Source of the DNA: Sycobia sp. Sy_11
Lineage: Eukaryota; Arthropoda; Insecta; Hymenoptera; Epichrysomallidae
Assembly (NCBI GenBank): GCA_018907035.1
Contig: JACCIC010000014.1
Span: 5,121,001 to 5,185,000, forward strand
Direction of reading: 5' to 3'
DNA: 64,000 nucleotides
Shown in pieces: positions 61,130-64,000 of the stretch (positions are counted from its first letter, which is position 1; the number at the start of each line of letters is the position of its first letter). The notes under the pieces were generated by a model that saw only the letters and a list, made by a program, of their open reading frames with translations, searched no databases and was not told the DNA's origin. The position numbers and the translations under genes were made by a program.

Positions 61130-61620
61130 GAAGCAGGATAGGGTATAATGGTTCTGTTAACAAATGGGAAGCGGGATGAGGCGCGGGCCGTACCTGCGAT
61201 AAACAGTAGAGGGAATCAATGAGCGTGAGTATGGGCACTTGAATAAGAATCAGATGAAGCCGATGACTACCGGCGAGGACTTGCGGGAATTGAAAGGCGC
61301 GAATGACAAGAAACTGATAAGAAACGATGTGTACGAGGCTGAACCAATGAGAATCTTCCGAAGCGTGAGTGAGAAGCGGCGACAGGGCAAAAGTGTCCCT
61401 TATTCTCCTTCTGTCTCATTGCGGCACTCGGCGACGTTCTCTTGTTCGCAGAACAGCGCCGACTGGTAATCTTCGGTTTTCATCGAAGCTCCTCGTTTCT
61501 CTCCGATCGTCACCTGCACTCGTACTTATCGGCTGTCTTCGCCCGGATTCACGTACAATCTCGCGCAATCTTAGAAGTTGTAATTGGATTTCTCGTTTAC
61601 TGTTAAGCCTGTCGCGATGA
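61130..61620. other. Balanced-composition module with open frames on both strands
   Basis: Unlike its surroundings it has neither microsatellites nor compositional bias. Plus-strand frames are open at 61239-61469 (76 residues) and 61369-61620 (83 residues). On the minus strand a frame without ATG is open for roughly 90 codons from about 61410 to 61130 and contains a CAG-GTACGG junction at 61194/61193. It may be a degraded dispersed repeat or a cassette exon; I cannot name a family. Confidence 0.35.
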
Positions 61621-61629
61621 GAAGAGAAA

Positions 61630-62050
61630 TAGGGGGCAACTTAAGGGAACTGTGGAGAACTCGTTCATCGATTCATCGTTGACGTTTATCGATAACTCTC
61701 TACCAAGCATACGGGCTGACAAAATATTCAAAAATCCCGAAAATCCCGTCCGCCCATCGGGACAAGTCATTGTTTTTGCAAAGCATTTAACCGCCTGCAT
61801 AACTCGATAATTCCCGATGCGAGAAGATAGGCCGGACCCGTCTAGGCGGGGTATATTCCGCGATTATGAGGCCAGTGTCTGGCGCACGGTTACCGCGACG
61901 TCCCGTCGTCTCGACGGCGATAATTGACCTCCTTAATTAATGAACTCCGGGCTAGCCCCGCGGCGAACTCCCGTGTCCCGTAGAGGCAGGGAGAATGGAG
62001 GCAATGCGTGAGAAGGGGGATGGAAGGGGGAGCGAACGTCGCGAAACCAA
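61630..62050. other. Intronic sequence without recognised features
   Basis: Mixed composition; nothing specific is seen. Confidence 0.5.
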
Positions 62051-62051
62051 G

Positions 62052-62080
62052 TGTATATATATATGTGTGTGTGTGTGTGT

Positions 62081-62122
<42 letters not shown>
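62052..62122. repeat. (TA)n-(GT)n-(TA)n compound repeat
   Basis: TATA, then eight GT units (62064-62080), then a TA run. Confidence 0.96.
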
Positions 62123-62125
<3 letters not shown>

Positions 62126-62270
62126 GACATATAACGAATTTAGGCATATACGTGTATACGCGGCGATTCGACGATTCGATATTTAAATGGATAATGCATG
62201 CGGCCTCCCACTACCACGCCCCCTGTTCACGCTCGATAACTGCGCGCTTCGATGAGGGCTCATATACATG

Positions 62271-62271
<1 letters not shown>

Positions 62272-62316
<45 letters not shown>
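62272..62316. repeat. (TA)n microsatellite
   Basis: A pure TA run of about 45 bases. Confidence 0.97.
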
Positions 62317-62319
<3 letters not shown>

Positions 62320-62473
62320 ACACCGAATGGGATTTTCCACTGAAAAGCCGAAGAACGCGAAACTCGACGGTTTTATTTTTGCTCAGCTGAAGGGGTGGGA
62401 GAAGGGCAGAACGAACAAGCAATCGGCGAACTCGAGCTACTTTTTCTTCCTCGTATTTTTATAGTGTTGCCCA

Positions 62474-62475
<2 letters not shown>

Positions 62476-62513
<38 letters not shown>
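62476..62513. repeat. (TA)n microsatellite
   Basis: A pure TA run of about 38 bases, the third within 460 bases. Confidence 0.97.
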
Positions 62514-62516
<3 letters not shown>

Positions 62517-62639
62517 CGTGCCTGCGCGCGAGTCGAATATTATAAAAGTTTCGCGGAACGGATCCGTCGACGCGATTATAATGTTATATACGTTGCGTTC
62601 GCTCGTTCTGCCGTTATACGTATACATGGTTGGCGGGTA

Positions 62640-63044
62640 GCGGAGGGGAGCGGGGAGGGGGGGGAGAGTCACGGGTGTAGCGAGAGCCAAGTCGAGTTGC
62701 CGGGCCGAAAATTCCACGGGGACGCCGCGGCCGTCGACTGCGTACACGTCGCGCCCGCAAACACACCGGGACGCTTTTCACGAGGCGCACGAGGCGCGCG
62801 GGACAAAGAGAAATCGCCGGGTATGGCCCTCCCCCCCCGTACCCTCCCCCTCTGGCCTCGGCAGACCCTGTCGCCGAACTCGACGCGGCCACGAGACAAA
62901 TTCGCCGCGGCGTTTAATCGATCGGCCCCGGGTGCGGCGGCGCGGCTAAACCCTCCCCCACCCCCCCCGCATTCCCCGCGCCCTCGCGCGCCCACTGACA
63001 CGCTCGCATCTGCGGTTTCGCAAGCCGCGATCGTCGAATTCCTG
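62640..63044. other. CpG-rich block
   Basis: CpG-rich with C-runs; frames of 204-259 residues are open on both strands and have no recognised motif. Confidence 0.55.
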
Positions 63045-63186
63045 CGCGAGCGAGCGAGCGAGCGAGAGAGAGAGAGAGAGAGAGAGAAAGCTGCGGCGAT
63101 GTTTATCGGCTTTCTCGCTGCTCCCCTCGCAATAAACAGATCGGGCGAGTCTCGGAATGGAGAAGTGAGAGAGAGAGAGAGAGAGG
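63045..63186. repeat. (GCGA)n then (GA)n tracts
   Basis: Five GCGA units pass into a GA run to 63088; a second GA run lies at 63166-63186. Confidence 0.95.
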
Positions 63187-63189
63187 CAG

Positions 63190-64000
63190 AGAGTATTCGC
63201 CGCGGTCTCGATAAGAATCGGCGATCCAAGGTACGATTAAAGGAGGGAAAGAGAAAGAAACAGGGAATAGGGAGAGCAATCACTGCCTCGAGACTAATGG
63301 ATCGAGCCGAAGCTTATCTTTCTCTCTCCCCATCTCTCTCTGTCTCGCTTTCTCTCTCCCTCCCTCCCACCCTCTTTTTTCGCAGCAAAAGAGATGCTTA
63401 TCAAATTCGCCGTCACTCTACATACATGTACTTCCCCCTTATCTCCTTCGCTCGCTCGGCCCTTCTTTCTTCATAAGCTCGCGCTTATAGGGGACACACC
63501 CAGACCATCGAATTAGCCTATTTTTTCTCTTGACAAAAACGCAAAGAGAAAATTTATCTATCTGTGTCCTCCCTCTCCCTCTCGCTCTATCTCATCTTTT
63601 TTATGTTTTTCTCTTCTACAGTACGGTTTCCCAAAGTAATCTTTTACTCCCGTATATGAAAATTCTGCGCGCAATGCGCGTTGCTCGCTTCTTTTTTCCC
63701 AGAAAAGGAAATTGCATTTTCGTCTTGCATTACTGGCGCGCGCGCGCGCCCCCGCGCGAGGAGCGATGGGGAACGTTGGGGAGGGGGAATAGGGCTTGGA
63801 GGTGGAGGGGGGGCGGAGGAAGCGGGTTTCTGCTTTACGACGCGCGTGTTTTGAGCGCGGCATTCTCTCCCGGATAAGGGGAGATTTTTCCTTGAAATAT
63901 TATTGTTTGTCCTATAGGAACACTTATATCCTCTCACCCTAGGGACGATGTCGGAAATATCGTAAAAATCATTCTTTCTACGATACGACATCTAAAATTT
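63190..64000. other. Intronic sequence to window end
   Basis: Pyrimidine-rich patches at 63318-63375 and 63565-63600, a CG-alternating stretch at 63736-63749, and otherwise no feature. Confidence 0.5.

Larger units (their letters stand above)
54931..64000 (-). other. gro: Partial groucho intron upstream of exon A
   Basis: This is the 3' end of the intron that precedes exon A. No sequence encoding the expected preceding Q-domain segment (the part ending in the HYVM-type motif) was found up to the window end, so this intron is at least 9,070 bp. It contains AT-rich blocks, a CpG-rich block at 57640-58450, three (TA)n tracts near 62.1-62.5 kb and the module at 61130-61620. Confidence 0.85.

Noticed and set aside
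62697..63476. 259-residue plus-strand frame in the CpG-rich block
   Set aside because: Stops are rare because of composition; overlapping long frames exist on the other strand and no motif is recognised.
54931..64000. Search for the preceding groucho exon
   Set aside because: No minus-strand sequence encoding the expected preceding Q-domain segment, with flanking splice sites, was found.
1..64000. CRISPR arrays, prokaryotic operons, mobile-element transposases, telomeric TTAGG arrays
   Set aside because: The regular repeats are simple microsatellites without unique spacers; no transposase motif, long terminal repeat or telomeric array is visible.

Overview
This window looks like chromosomal DNA from an insect, probably a hymenopteran (ant, bee or wasp). 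The evidence is its mosaic of CpG-rich and AT-rich non-coding DNA, its dense TA, GA/TC, CA/GT and triplet microsatellites, and two short exons of one conserved animal gene separated by a very long intron. There are no operons, prokaryotic genes, CRISPR arrays, rRNA genes or recognisable tRNA genes.

The only protein-coding signal I can support is the gene for the Groucho/TLE transcriptional corepressor, on the minus strand. Exon A (54886-54930, 45 nt) and exon B (3657-3794, 138 nt) are both phase 0 with canonical GT-AG borders. Together they give 61 contiguous residues of the N-terminal glutamine-rich (Q) oligomerisation domain. The 5' part of the gene lies to the right of the window and the rest of the Q domain, the GP/CcN/SP regions and the WD40 propeller lie to the left. 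I found neither the preceding exon nor the following exon in this window.

Layout: 1-3656 is the start of the intron after exon B; 3657-3794 is exon B; 3795-54885 is a complete intron of 51,091 bp; 54886-54930 is exon A; 54931-64000 is part of the preceding intron. The intronic DNA alternates between AT-rich, apparently single-copy blocks (for example 16850-17700, 21800-22450, 27960-28740, 33270-33800, 41700-42340, 53520-54600) and GC/CpG-rich blocks (for example 22470-22870, 25200-25620, 31840-32800, 42700-43100, 57640-58450, 62640-63060). A roughly 2 kb pyrimidine-rich stretch (10300-12250) is the largest low-complexity region. Nearly all long open frames are translations of microsatellites or CpG-rich DNA.

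Points of interest: (i) the 51 kb intron inside the Q domain; (ii) self-complementary (UA)n tracts close to both ends of that intron, which could pair and bring the splice sites together; (iii) two possible recursive-splice (ratchet) points; (iv) a diverged tandem duplication near 45.4-45.8 kb; (v) a balanced-composition module at 61.1-61.6 kb; (vi) a core-promoter-like cluster near 0.7 kb. I did not find a convincing new multi-gene system.
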